A DNA stretch of 64,000 nucleotides, taken from NCBI GenBank assembly GCA_963716855.1, contig CAVQUV010000021.1, forward strand, positions 186,001 to 250,000. Reading direction: 5' to 3'. Made by a program: the position numbers and the translations under genes. This document shows positions 34,502 to 43,192 of the stretch, one piece after another. The stretch is from JAGVSZ01 sp963716855 (lineage in GTDB: Bacteria > Pseudomonadota > Gammaproteobacteria > Burkholderiales > SG8-39). Numbering within the stretch: the first letter of the stretch is position 1; the number at the start of each line of letters is the position of its first letter. The notes under the pieces are model-generated. The model saw only the letters and a list, made by a program, of their open reading frames with translations, was not told where the DNA came from and ran no database searches.

Positions 34502-35380
34502 ATGATTCCGGGCCTCAACCAGCGCCGCGTCGTCGCCTCGGGCGTCTCCTTCAACGTGTGCGAGGGGGGCGAGGGACCGCCCGTCCTCCTCCTGCACGGC
34601 TATCCGCAGACGCACCTCGTCTGGCGACACCTCGCGCCCACGCTCGCGCGCGAGTTCACGGTGATCGTGCCGGACCTCAAGGGCTACGGCGACAGCGACG
34701 CGCCCGCCCCCGATCCTTCGTCGTCACGCTACTCGAAGCGCGCAATGGCGGCGGACCTCGTCGCGCTGATGCGCGCGCTCAATCACGAGCGCTTCCTGGT
34801 CGTCGGACACGATCGCGGCGCGCGCGTCGGCTACCGAATGGCGCTCGACCATGCCGACCGGGTGCGCAAGCTCGCCACGTTCGACATTGTGCCGACCGGC
34901 GCGATGTGGGAGACCGCGAACCGGGTATTCGCGGTGAACACGTTCCACTGGGGCTTCCTCGCGCAGGCGGGCGGCATCCCCGAGAAGATGATCGGCGCCG
35001 ATCCGGACTTCTGGGTCGAGGCGATCTGCCGGAAGTGGGCGCGCAACTTCAAGGCGCTCGAGGACGCGATGGCGGAGTACAAGCGGTGCTTCCGGCGGCC
35101 GGAGGTGATCGCGGCGAGCTGCGCCGACTACCGCGCAGGCGCGACGCTGGACGACACCCACGACCGCGCCGACCTCGACGCCGGGCGCAAGATCGACTGC
35201 CCGGTGCTGGCGGTGTGGTCCGGGACGTTCGTCGGCCAGGGCAAGTCGGGCGATCCGATGCAGACCTGGCGCCGTTTCGCGAACGACGTGCGCGGCTTCC
35301 CGGTCGACTGCGGCCACTTCATACCCGAGGAAGCGCCGGGGACGGTCGAAGGACCGTTGCTCGACTTCCTGCGCCGATGA
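34502..35380 (+). CDS. Alpha/beta hydrolase of the haloacetate dehalogenase type
   Basis: The 292-residue protein matches fluoroacetate/haloacetate dehalogenases at the key places: nucleophile Asp104 in VVGHDRGAR with the carboxylate-binding Arg105 and Arg108, the halide-binding His-Trp in VNTFHWGFL, LHGYPQT for the oxyanion, and a late catalytic His in CGHFIPEEAP. Hydrolytic C-halogen cleavage of a small acid is therefore a reasonable prediction. Epoxide hydrolases share the fold but use other cap residues. A degenerate second copy of its last 17 codons lies about 90 bp downstream, after a stem-loop repeat. Confidence 0.85.
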   Translation: MIPGLNQRRVVASGVSFNVCEGGEGPPVLLLHGYPQTHLVWRHLAPTLAREFTVIVPDLKGYGDSDAPAPDPSSSRYSKRAMAADLVALMRALNHERFLVVGHDRGARVGYRMALDHADRVRKLATFDIVPTGAMWETANRVFAVNTFHWGFLAQAGGIPEKMIGADPDFWVEAICRKWARNFKALEDAMAEYKRCFRRPEVIAASCADYRAGATLDDTHDRADLDAGRKIDCPVLAVWSGTFVGQGKSGDPMQTWRRFANDVRGFPVDCGHFIPEEAPGTVEGPLLDFLRR

Positions 35381-35383
35381 GAT

Positions 35384-35425
35384 CCCCTCTCCCCCGAATT
35401 TGGGGGCGAGGGCTAGGGTGAGGGG
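35384..35425. repeat. Dispersed CCCCTCTCCC-type stem-loop repeat
   Basis: CCCCTCTCCCCC and TGGGGGCGAGGG pair around GAATT, followed by CTAGGGTGAGGGG. This is the widely dispersed proteobacterial intergenic element with arms CCCTCTCCC and GGGTGAGGG. It begins three bases after the dehalogenase stop and separates that gene from the remnant of its duplicated tail. Confidence 0.7.
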
Positions 35426-35468
35426 GGCAGCGCGCCGATCGGGTGCTTGCGAGGCGCGCGGTCGCTCG

Positions 35469-35519
35469 GAAGCGCCCGGGACGGTCGAAGGGCCGCTCCT
35501 CGACTTCCTCCCGCGTTAG
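35469..35519 (+). pseudogene. Remnant: duplicated 3' end of a haloacetate dehalogenase-like gene
   Basis: Seventeen codons read EAPGTVEGPLLDFLPR and a stop. The first 14 are identical at the protein level to the end of the intact gene at 35330-35380 and very similar in DNA. No start or preceding domain is present. It shows that a second copy existed, or that the tail was duplicated, with the stem-loop repeat at the junction. Confidence 0.75.
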
Positions 35520-35522
35520 CAA

Positions 35523-35553
35523 ACAACAAGCCCCGCAGGATCCCTGCGGGGCT
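35523..35553 (-). terminator. Rho-independent terminator for the Bug-type gene
   Basis: On the minus strand, the perfect 11-bp stem AGCCCCGCAGG / CCTGCGGGGCT with a three-base loop is followed by TTGTTGTTT. It lies about 20 bases after the stop of the tctC-like gene at 35574. Confidence 0.8.
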
Positions 35554-35573
35554 CGCCCGGGCTGCCGCGGGCT

Positions 35574-36543
35574 TCAGTCCGCGTACTGCCCGCAGCCTTG
35601 ATGATCGGCCCCCACTTCGTGATCTCGGAGTCGAGATGCTTCTGCAGGTAGGCCGGGGTCGCCTTCTCGAGCGGGACGGGCTCGGTGCCGAGCTCGGCGA
35701 AGCGCTTCTTCACCCCTTCGTCCTTCAGCGCGAACACCAGGGCCTCGTTCAGCTTGTCGAGCGCCGCCTTCGGCGTGCCTTTCGGCGCGTACAGCGCGTG
35801 CCACATCGCCACGTCGAAGCCCTTCAGACCCTGCTCCTGCATGGTCGGCAGGATCGGGCAGCGAGGCCACCCGCTTCGGCGTGGTCACCGCGAACGCCTT
35901 GACCTTGCCGCTCTTGATCTGCGAGGTGGTGTTGGTCGTCTGGTCGCACATGAAGTCGATCTGGCCGCCCAGCAGATCGTTCATCGCGGGCGCGGTCCCC
36001 TTGTACGGCACCGTCGTGATGTCGGTCTCGATGCTGGTGAAGAACAGGAGGCCGCAGAGGTGCGACGCCGAGCCGAGCCCGGCGTTGCCGTACGAGACCT
36101 TCGTCCTTGTTCTCCTTGACGTACTCGAGAAACTCCTTGAAGTCCTTCGCGCGGGAAGTTTCCGCGCCCGATCATCGTCATCGGCACGTCGGTGACCACG
36201 CCGATGTACTCGAAGTCCTTGAGCGGGTCGAACGTGAGCTTGCGGTACAACGCCGGGCGCGGTCGACATGCCGATGTGGTGCAGCAGGATCGTGTAGCCG
36301 TCCGGGCTCGCCTTCGCGACGCGCGCTGACGCCGATCGTGCCGCCGGCGCCGCCGACGTTCTCGACGATCACCGTCTGCTTGAGCACGTCTGCATCGCGA
36401 TCGCGATGAGTCGCGCAACCGTGTCGGTCGGCCCGCCGGCCGGAGAACGGGACCACCAGGGTGACCGGCTTGGTGGGGTATTGCGCGAACACTGGCGCGG
36501 CGAGCAGCGCGAGCGCCGCCGCAGTGAGAAGCTTGCGAAGCAT
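35574..36543 (-). pseudogene. Bug/TctC-family solute-binding protein gene with at least eight indels
   Basis: The gene starts at ATG 36543 with a signal peptide (MLRKLLTAAALALLAAPVFA) and the Bug opening QYPTKPVTLVVPFS, and ends QYAD-stop at 35574. To read the whole family sequence (about 320 residues) I must switch frame at least eight times. The switches fall near PFS|AGG, AMQ|DVL, VSAR|VAK, TAP|ALY, GNFP|KDF, NKD|KVS, LPD|LPT and AAG|QYAD. Between the switches the protein is well conserved and I see no in-frame nonsense codon in the correct frame. Bug proteins capture carboxylates for tripartite tricarboxylate transporters; no tctAB genes adjoin this one. It is either a badly assembled stretch or a young pseudogene. 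Confidence 0.85.
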
Positions 36544-36705
36544 CGAAACCTCCTCCGTTAATCGGGATGGTCGGCGCGCGCCTTCTCGTCGTCGTCCCCA
36601 GGCCGGGCGCGCTACGCGACAGCGCCTGAAGTCTATCGCAGGCGGCCGGTGCCGCCTCCTGATGCAGATCAACCTGCGGCGGCGGCCCGGGGGGGCCGCC
36701 CGGCA

Positions 36706-37684
36706 CTACTCGATCACCCCGAGGCGGCCGTTGTGGCTGCCCATGTACCAGTATCGGCCCTGGCCATCGACGATCGCCTTGCGGATGCCGACCCCGCTCG
36801 AGGGCAGCTTGAACACCCGGAACTGCAGCGTGGCCGGATCGAGCATCGCCACCGTGTCGGTCTGGATCTCGTTGGCCCAGACGCGCCCCTTCGCATCCAC
36901 GGCCACCGCGTAGGGGCCGCCCGCCGTGCCGGCCGGCATCTCCAGCTCCCGGACCACTTTCCGCGCGACCGGGTCGACCTGGGCGAGCTTGCCGTTACCG
37001 TAGTAGCGTCACCCACAGGGTGCCGTCCGGCGCCGTCGCAATGCGCCGCGGGCGCGATCCGGGCCCGGTCGAGAGCGTCGTGATCTCGCCGGTCTTCGGA
37101 TCGAGCCGCCCGAGGGAGTCCGCGCTGAAGCGGCAGAACCAGACGTTGCCCTGCTTGTCGAGCGCCAGGCCGTAGGGACTGCCGGAGGTCTTGTACTCGG
37201 TGATGCGCGAGGTCCGCGGATCCAGCCGGCCGATGCGCCCGCCGCCCTGGACGGTGAACCAGATGATCCCGTCGTCGGCGAGCACGAGCGTGTGCGGATC
37301 GCCGCCCGAGGGGGCCTTGTGCTCGAGGACGCGGCCGGAGCGCGGATCGAGCGCGCCGATCGTGCCGTTGCCGTTGCCGGTGTACCAGACGATGTTCTTC
37401 TCGTCGACGAGCAAGCCGTGCGGCTTGGCGTTCGGCGGCAGCTCCCACTCGGTGAACTGCTGGGTCTTCGTGTCGAAGCGTGCGATGCGGTTGCCCTGCA
37501 TCACCGCGATGTAGATGTTGCCGTCCGGACCGATCGCCGGATCGCGCGCGAACTTCGGCGTGGGCACCGGCCATTCGGTGATCTTGCCGGTCAGCTCCTT
37601 CGCGCCGGGCGTCACGCCGTAGTTGGAGCCGCCGGCGCAGGCGAGCAGCGGAAAGAATGCAAGTGCGATGGCAACGAGGCGCAT
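36706..37684 (-). CDS. Virginiamycin B lyase-like beta-propeller lipoprotein, one frameshift as sequenced
   Basis: The product starts with a lipoprotein signal (MRLVAIALAFFPLLAC, lipobox LLAC). It then folds as repeats of about 42 residues of the Vgb/NHL type (for example GPDGNIYIAVMQGNRIARFD and DDGIIWFTVQGGGRIGRLD), predicting a six- or seven-bladed periplasmic propeller. The reading frame breaks near 37005: upstream it ends APDGTLWVTLL, downstream it resumes YGNGKLAQVDPVARKVVREL and runs to the stop at 36706. Virginiamycin lyases inactivate streptogramins, but most such propellers are uncharacterised binding proteins, so resistance should not be assumed. The ATG at 37684 has GGGAG six bases upstream. 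Confidence 0.8.
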
Positions 37685-37715
37685 GAGCAACTCCCGAGGC
37701 GGACGCGTCGCGATT

Positions 37716-38855
37716 CTAGCGACGCCGGACGAAGGAGGAGTCTAGCGCCGCCACCGACGGCGCGCCCGCGAGCGCCATGCAGTTGTCGAGCTCGTCGCGC
37801 AGGATCTCGAGCGCGCGCGCCGCGCCGCCCGGTCCGAGCGCGCCCAGGCCGTAGAGAAACGGCCGGCCCACCAGCACCGCCCGCGCGCCGAGCGCGAGCG
37901 CCTTCGCGATGTCGCTGCCGCGCCGCACGCCGCTGTCGAGATAGACCTCGAGCCGGTGGCCCACGGCCTCGACGACCTCCGGCAGCGCGCGGATCGACGA
38001 CGGCACGTGATCGAGCTGGCGCGCGCCGTGGTTCGACACGATGACCGCTGCGGCGCCGTGCTCGGCCGCAAGCTTCGCGTCGTGCGCGGTCAGCACGCCC
38101 TTGATCACGAGCGGGCCGGGAAAGATCGAGCGCAGCCAGTCGACGTCCTTCCAGGTCACCGACTGGTCGAACTGCGAGTTGATGTGCTTGCCGAGGTTGA
38201 TGAAGCCTTCGCCGGCGGTGATTGCGTCGGTGAAGTTGGCGAAGGTCATGCGTGGCCCGATCGCCATGTCGAGCATCCAGCGCGGGCGTGCGAGCACCTC
38301 GAGCACGTTGCGCACCGTCACGCGCGGCGGGACGGTGAACCCGTTGTAGACGTCGCGCTCCCGCCGACCCTGCACCGCGAGATCGATCGTGAGCACCAGC
38401 GCCCCGCACTTCGCCGCGGCGGCGCGCTCGACCATCGAGCGCGTGACGCCCCGGTCGCGCATCACGTAGAGCTGGAACCAGAACGGCTCCCCGGTCGCCG
38501 CGGCGATCTCCTCGATGCTGCAGGTCGCGGTCGTGCTCAGGCAGTACACGGTGCCCGCGGCCTTCGCCGCGCCGGCAGCGTGCAGCTCGCCCTTCGGCGT
38601 CGCGAGCCCGCTGATGCCGGTGGGCGCGACCATCAGCGGCATCGAGATCTCGCGCCCGAGCACCGTGGTCTTCAGGCTGCGCTGCGAGACGTCGACGAGC
38701 ATCTTCGGCAGCAGCTCCCACGCCTCGAAGTCGGCGCGGTTGGCCGCGAGGGTGCGCTCGTCCATCGCGCCGCCGTCGATGAAGTCGAACACGACCTTCG
38801 GCAGGCGGCCGCGGGCGCGCCGGCGGAGATCTTCGATGTTGACGATCGGGCCCAC
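37716..38855 (-). CDS. FMN-dependent alpha-hydroxy acid dehydrogenase (lactate/mandelate type)
   Basis: This family oxidises L-2-hydroxy acids with FMN. The 379-residue protein has VVFDFIDGGAMDE near the N-terminus, MPLMVAPTGISGL for the FMN pocket, LVLTIDLAVQGRRERD, the catalytic His in VSNHGARQLD (usually NHGGRQLD) and the FMN-phosphate segment LDSGVRRGSDIAKALALGA. The GTG at 38855 gives the typical start (GPIVNIEDLRRRARGRLPK); upstream in-frame codons are not conserved-looking. The substrate could be lactate, mandelate or glycolate. It lies 31 bp upstream of the propeller gene on the same strand. Confidence 0.92.
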   Translation of the reverse strand: MGPIVNIEDLRRRARGRLPKVVFDFIDGGAMDERTLAANRADFEAWELLPKMLVDVSQRSLKTTVLGREISMPLMVAPTGISGLATPKGELHAAGAAKAAGTVYCLSTTATCSIEEIAAATGEPFWFQLYVMRDRGVTRSMVERAAAAKCGALVLTIDLAVQGRRERDVYNGFTVPPRVTVRNVLEVLARPRWMLDMAIGPRMTFANFTDAITAGEGFINLGKHINSQFDQSVTWKDVDWLRSIFPGPLVIKGVLTAHDAKLAAEHGAAAVIVSNHGARQLDHVPSSIRALPEVVEAVGHRLEVYLDSGVRRGSDIAKALALGARAVLVGRPFLYGLGALGPGGAARALEILRDELDNCMALAGAPSVAALDSSFVRRR

Positions 38856-39104
38856 GGCGCCGCGATTATGCCGCGTAACGCCGGAACGACATCCTGCAGC
38901 GGGGCTCAGCGCACGGGTGCGGGAATGGAGGTGCTTGGTGCGCTCGTCGTGAGCCTCGCCGTCTTCCGGGCAATCGGGGCGCACCAGCTACCGGAGCTGT
39001 TCATGGTCTCGTCGACCAACAACCTCCGCATGAGGGAGGATCAGCGCCCCAACGCCCCTCCTTGAGGCACGGGTGTCGGCAGGATCGCGGGGCGCCGACT
39101 GCGG

Positions 39105-39503
39105 CTAGTTCGCGGTCACGACGCGCCAGACCCCGTTGTTCCGGCCGTCCCCGGTCTTGTCGCCCGTCTTCGTATCGCCGACGTAGAAATAGAGCGGCTT
39201 GCCCTTGTAAGCCCACTGCATCGTGCCGTCTGCGCGCTTGAAGGTCGTCAGGTCGCCCCGGGGACTACCCCCGCCGGCCGTCGTGAACGGCGCCCATTGC
39301 CACATGCAGTACGCGGTGTCGCAAGTGCTGCTGGGGGGATTGGCCGCGTCGTTGCTGTTGGTATATAGCGTTCTGTGCTCGTACCAGTCGGTCATCACGC
39401 CACCGCGCATCTCGGTGGGCGCGATGGGGCGGTCGCCCGCGCAACCGCCGGCGATCGAGGCAGCGAGGACGAGAGCGAAAGTGCCGGGTCGAAGCATGGT
39501 CAT
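39105..39503 (-). CDS. Small lipoprotein with a Lipoprotein_15 (secreted repeat) domain
   Basis: The 132-residue protein has a lipoprotein signal (LVLAASIAGGC, lipobox AGGC). Its C-terminal region, MQWAYKGKPLYFYVGDTKTG followed by DGRNNGVWRVV, is the motif of the secreted-repeat Lipoprotein_15 family, usually found in tandem but single here. It also has Cys pairs (STCDTAYCMW) that could form a disulfide or bind a cofactor. Family function is unknown. The ATG at 39503 follows GGAG by eight bases. The FNR-type promoter at 39590-39630 points at this gene, suggesting expression under low oxygen. Confidence 0.82.
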   Translation of the reverse strand: MTMLRPGTFALVLAASIAGGCAGDRPIAPTEMRGGVMTDWYEHRTLYTNSNDAANPPSSTCDTAYCMWQWAPFTTAGGGSPRGDLTTFKRADGTMQWAYKGKPLYFYVGDTKTGDKTGDGRNNGVWRVVTAN

Positions 39504-39923
39504 GGACGGTTTCTCCTTTGAGGCTGTTGTTGCTGTTGAGGAGCTTGCGGAGGCGACCCCAACTCAAACGGGTCTCTGCATAGTCTAGGCTTATACGAGT
39601 CCGTAGGGAACGGCCCTTGACACAAGTCAAACCGCGAATGGGCCGCGCGCGAAACGTCCCGGAGACGACGACCGGCCTCGACCACGCCGGGTTCGTGATC
39701 CACGCCGACGGGCAGGAGGTCCGTCCCGAGGTGAACTTCGTGGTGTGCTCGCGCACCCTGGACCGGCGTCGCCGTTTCGGTGATGAAATGCGGGTTGACT
39801 GTCGATCAGTCAGCGGACGCGCCGACCGCGGCGCGCGGGGCGGGTTCCCACCATAGAATACGGGGGACTGTCGCACCGCCGCATTGGCGGCGGTGGCCCA
39901 TATTCCTGTTGCGGGGGCACATC
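39504..39923. other. Intergenic region between the lipoprotein gene and mcm
   Basis: This 420-bp divergent gap holds the FNR-type promoter described separately and, near its right end, a possible -10 TAGAAT at 39854-39859 for mcm without a convincing -35. A 79-codon frame from 39617 begins inside the FNR box and shows no family features. I see no other gene. Confidence 0.5.
39590..39630 (-). promoter_or_regulatory. FNR/CRP-family box with class II promoter spacing
   Basis: The perfect palindrome TTGAC-ACAA-GTCAA (39617-39630) matches the FNR-type consensus TTGAY-N4-RTCAA. On the minus strand it is followed after 21 bases by TATAAG (39595-39590). This puts the box centre about 41 bases before the likely transcription start, as in FNR-activated class II promoters. 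It reads toward the small lipoprotein gene. Confidence 0.65.
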
Positions 39924-42083
39924 ATGAACGACCGGAGCTCGAACCCCGCCGCGCTCGAAGCGTGGCAGAAGGCCGCCGCCAAATCCGCCGGCTCGCCCGA
40001 CAAGCTCGTCTGGCGCACGCCGGAGGGCATCGAGGTCAAGGCGCTCTACACGGCCGAGGACTTGAAGGGCCTGCCCTACGCGAACACGCTGCCCGGCTTC
40101 GAGCCGTTCGTGCGCGGGCCGCAGGCGACGATGTACGCGGTGCGGCCGTGGACGATCCGCCAGTACTCGGGCTTCTCGACCGCCGAGGAGTCGAACGCGT
40201 TCTACCGCCGCAACCTCGCGGCCGGCCAGCAGGGCGTATCGATCGCGTTCGACCTCGCGACGCACCGCGGCTACGACTCCGATCACCCGCGCGTCGGCGG
40301 CGACGTCGGCAAGGCGGGCGTGGCGATCGATTCGATCGCGGACATGAAGGTGCTGTTCGACGGCATCCCGCTCGACAAGACCTCCGTGTCGATGACCATG
40401 AACGGCGCGGTCCTGCCGGTGCTCGCCGGCTACGTGGTCGCCGCCGAGGAGCAGGGGGTGAAGCAGGCCGAGCTCTCGGGGACGATCCAGAACGACATCC
40501 TCAAGGAGTTCATGGTCCGCAACACCTACATCTACCCGCCCGAACCGTCGATGCGCATCGTGGCCGACATCATCGAGCACACGGCGCGCCACATGCCGAA
40601 GTTCAACTCGATCTCGATCTCGGGCTACCACATCCAGGAGGCGGGCGCGACGCAGGCGCTCGAGCTCGCCTTCACCCTCGCCGACGGGCGCGACTACGTG
40701 CGCGCGGCGCTCGCGCGCGGGCTCGACGTGGATGAGTTCGCCGGGCGGCTGTCGTTCTTCTTCAACGTCGGGATGAACTTCTATCTCGAGGTCGCGAAGC
40801 TGCGCGCCGCACGCCTGCTCTGGTGGCGGATGATGAAGGACTTCAACCCGAAGAGCGCGCGCTCGCTGATGCTGCGCACGCACGTGCAGACCTCGGGCTG
40901 GTCCCTCACCGAGCAGGACCCCTACAACAACATCGTGCGCACGACGATCGAGGGGCTGGCGGCGGTGTTCGGCGGCACGCAGTCGCTGCACACCAACTCG
41001 TTCGACGAGGCGATCGCGCTGCCGACCGACTTCTCGGCGCGCATCGCGCGCAACACCCAGCTCGTCATCCAGGAGGAGACCCACATCCCCGCCGTCGTCG
41101 ACCCCTGGGCCGGCTCCTACATGATGGAGAAGCTCACGCAGGACATGGCCGACAAGGCCTGGGAGATCATCGAAGAGGTCGAGAAGATCGGCGGGATGAC
41201 CAAGGCGGTGCAGTCGGGCTGGGCGAAGCTGCGCATCGAGGCGTGCGCGGCCGAAAAGCAGGCCCGCATCGACCGCGGCGAGGACGTGATCGTCGGGGTC
41301 AACAAGTACAAGCTCGCCGAGGAGGCGCCGCTCGCGATCCGCCAGATCGACAACACTGCGGTGCGCGAGGCGCAGATCAAGCGGCTGCGGGAGGTCAAGG
41401 CGAAGCGCGATTCACGCGCGGTCGCGGCCGCCCTCGCGGCGCTGACCGAAGCAGCGCGGACCGGGAACGGAAACCTCCTCGACCTCTCGATCAAGGCGAT
41501 CCGCGCCCGCGCCACGGTAGGCGAAGTGAGCGACGCGCTCGAGAAGGTCTGGGGACGCTACCAGGCGCACGCGCAGACGGTGTCGGGCGTCTACGGCGCG
41601 GCGTTCCTGCAGGACGCCGGCTGGCAGGCGCTCAAGGGCGACATCGAGCAGTTCGAAGCCGCAGAGGGTCGCCGTCCGCGCATTCTGGTCGCGAAAGTCG
41701 GCCAGGACGGGCACGACCGCGGCGCGAAAGTCATCGCCACGGCGTTCGCGGATCTGGGCTTCGACGTCGATATCGGGCCGCTCTTCCAGACGCCGGAGGA
41801 AGCCGCGCGCCAGGCAATCGAGAACGACGTGCACGCGGTGGGCGTCTCCACCCTCGCGGCCGGGCACATGACGCTTGTGCCGGAGCTCGTCACGGCGCTG
41901 CGCGCACAAGGCGCGCCGGAAATCATCGTGGTGGTCGGCGGCGTGATTCCCCATCAGGACTACGAGTTCCTGAAGGCGGCCGGCGTCGCGGCGATCTTCG
42001 GTCCCGGCACGGTGATCTCCGAGGCCGCGCGGACCACGCTCAAGGCCATTCGGAGCGCCCGGGTCGCCGCGGGCGCGGTTTGA
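39924..42083 (+). CDS. Methylmalonyl-CoA mutase, single-chain large subunit
   Basis: This adenosylcobalamin enzyme interconverts (R)-methylmalonyl-CoA and succinyl-CoA. The 719-residue protein has the substrate barrel (YAVRPWTIRQYSGFSTAEESN, LATHRGYDSDHPRVGGDVGKAG, SISGYHIQEAGA) and the C-terminal B12 domain with the DxHxxG cobalt-ligand motif KVGQDGHDRGAKV and the later GVSTLAAGH and VVGGVIP. All catalytic parts are in one chain. The ATG at 39924 was chosen because it lies just before the barrel's N-terminal arm. It is followed 76 bases on by meaB and then pccB and pccA, giving a propionyl-CoA assimilation operon. Confidence 0.96.
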   Translation: MNDRSSNPAALEAWQKAAAKSAGSPDKLVWRTPEGIEVKALYTAEDLKGLPYANTLPGFEPFVRGPQATMYAVRPWTIRQYSGFSTAEESNAFYRRNLAAGQQGVSIAFDLATHRGYDSDHPRVGGDVGKAGVAIDSIADMKVLFDGIPLDKTSVSMTMNGAVLPVLAGYVVAAEEQGVKQAELSGTIQNDILKEFMVRNTYIYPPEPSMRIVADIIEHTARHMPKFNSISISGYHIQEAGATQALELAFTLADGRDYVRAALARGLDVDEFAGRLSFFFNVGMNFYLEVAKLRAARLLWWRMMKDFNPKSARSLMLRTHVQTSGWSLTEQDPYNNIVRTTIEGLAAVFGGTQSLHTNSFDEAIALPTDFSARIARNTQLVIQEETHIPAVVDPWAGSYMMEKLTQDMADKAWEIIEEVEKIGGMTKAVQSGWAKLRIEACAAEKQARIDRGEDVIVGVNKYKLAEEAPLAIRQIDNTAVREAQIKRLREVKAKRDSRAVAAALAALTEAARTGNGNLLDLSIKAIRARATVGEVSDALEKVWGRYQAHAQTVSGVYGAAFLQDAGWQALKGDIEQFEAAEGRRPRILVAKVGQDGHDRGAKVIATAFADLGFDVDIGPLFQTPEEAARQAIENDVHAVGVSTLAAGHMTLVPELVTALRAQGAPEIIVVVGGVIPHQDYEFLKAAGVAAIFGPGTVISEAARTTLKAIRSARVAAGAV

Positions 42084-42159
42084 TCTGACGCAAGGCGGGC
42101 GCGCCGGGGCCCCGTAGGTTTCCGGGCACCGCAACGACGCGCCGAGCGGACATCCTCCA

Positions 42160-43173
42160 ATGCCGGTCCACAAGCGCTCGACGCCCGAGCCCGCGCACCT
42201 CGATCCCGCCGACCGGCGGCTCGCGGAAGGCGTGGTCGCGCGCGAGCCGCGCGCGCTCGCGAAAGCGATCACGTTGATCGAGTCGTCGCGGCGCGACCAC
42301 CAGGCGCGCGCCACCGCGCTTCTCGAGGCGCTGCTGCCGCACACCGGCGGGAGCTTCCGCGTCGGCATCAGCGGCGCGCCCGGCGCAGGCAAGTCCACGT
42401 TCATCGAAAGGCTCGGACTTTCCCTGACCGCGCGCGGACGGCGCGTCGCGGTGCTGACCGTCGATCCGACCAGCGCCGTCTCGGGCGGCTCGATCCTCGG
42501 CGACAAGACGCGCATGGAAAGGCTCGCGCGCGATCCGAATGCGTTCATTCGCCCGAGCCCCTCGGGCGGGACGCTCGGCGGCGTGGCGCACAAGACGCGC
42601 GAGGCGCTCGCGCTGTGCGAGGCGGCGGGCTACGACGTGGTGATCGTGGAGACGGTGGGCGTCGGGCAGTCCGAGACCGCGGTCGCGGGCATGACCGACT
42701 GCTTCGTGCTGCTCGCGCTGCCGAACGCGGGCGACGACCTGCAGGCGATCAAGCGCGGCATCGTGGAGCTCGTCGACTTCGTGCTGGTGAACAAGGCCGA
42801 CATCGATCCGAAGGCGGCCGAGCTCGCACGCACCCAGATCGCCAACGCGTTCTCTATGCTGCGCCCACGCGCGGCGCACTGGTCGCCGCCGGTCCTCGCC
42901 CTGAGCGCGCTCACCGGTGCGGGGGTCGAGGCGTTCTGGGGCGAGGCGGAGCGCTTTCGCACGGCTGCGACCGCGAGCGGGGCGGCGGCGGCAAAGCGCA
43001 AGGCGCAGGCGCTCGACTGGATGATCGCGCTCGTCGAGCACGAGCTGCGCGCACGCTTTTATCAGAACCTCGCGGTGAAGGCCGAGCTCGCCGCGGTGCA
43101 GGCGGCGGTCGCCGAGGGGAGAATGACGCCGGCCGCCGCAGCGGCACGGCTGCTCGCCGTCGCCAGGAACTAG
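42160..43173 (+). CDS. meaB: Methylmalonyl-CoA mutase-associated GTPase MeaB
   Basis: MeaB is the G-protein chaperone that loads and protects the cobalamin of methylmalonyl-CoA mutase. The 337-residue protein has the P-loop GAPGAGKST (72-80), VDPTSAVSGGSILGDKTRM for the switch region, and the conserved SPSGGTLGGVA and ETVGVGQSE. The guanine-specificity motif NKAD is in DFVLVNKADID. It also has the C-terminal dimerisation helix. It is directly downstream of mcm and 20 bases before pccB. Confidence 0.95.
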   Translation: MPVHKRSTPEPAHLDPADRRLAEGVVAREPRALAKAITLIESSRRDHQARATALLEALLPHTGGSFRVGISGAPGAGKSTFIERLGLSLTARGRRVAVLTVDPTSAVSGGSILGDKTRMERLARDPNAFIRPSPSGGTLGGVAHKTREALALCEAAGYDVVIVETVGVGQSETAVAGMTDCFVLLALPNAGDDLQAIKRGIVELVDFVLVNKADIDPKAAELARTQIANAFSMLRPRAAHWSPPVLALSALTGAGVEAFWGEAERFRTAATASGAAAAKRKAQALDWMIALVEHELRARFYQNLAVKAELAAVQAAVAEGRMTPAAAAARLLAVARN

Positions 43174-43192
43174 TTCGGATCGGGGAGGAAGG

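Noticed and set aside
36659..36672. FNR-like string CTGATGCAGATCAA upstream of the broken Bug gene
   Set aside because: One mismatch in a conserved position and no matching -10 at class II spacing. It is too weak to list.
36706..37684. Streptogramin resistance gene
   Set aside because: The fold is Vgb-like, but most such propellers are not lyases, and the lipoprotein signal argues against a cytoplasmic resistance enzyme.
39617..39856. 79-codon frame in the gap before mcm
   Set aside because: Its TTG start lies inside the FNR-type palindrome. It has no ribosome-binding site and no family features.
42080..42094. FNR-like string TTGATCTGACGCAA at the end of mcm
   Set aside because: Two mismatches in the right half-site, and overlap with the coding end of mcm.
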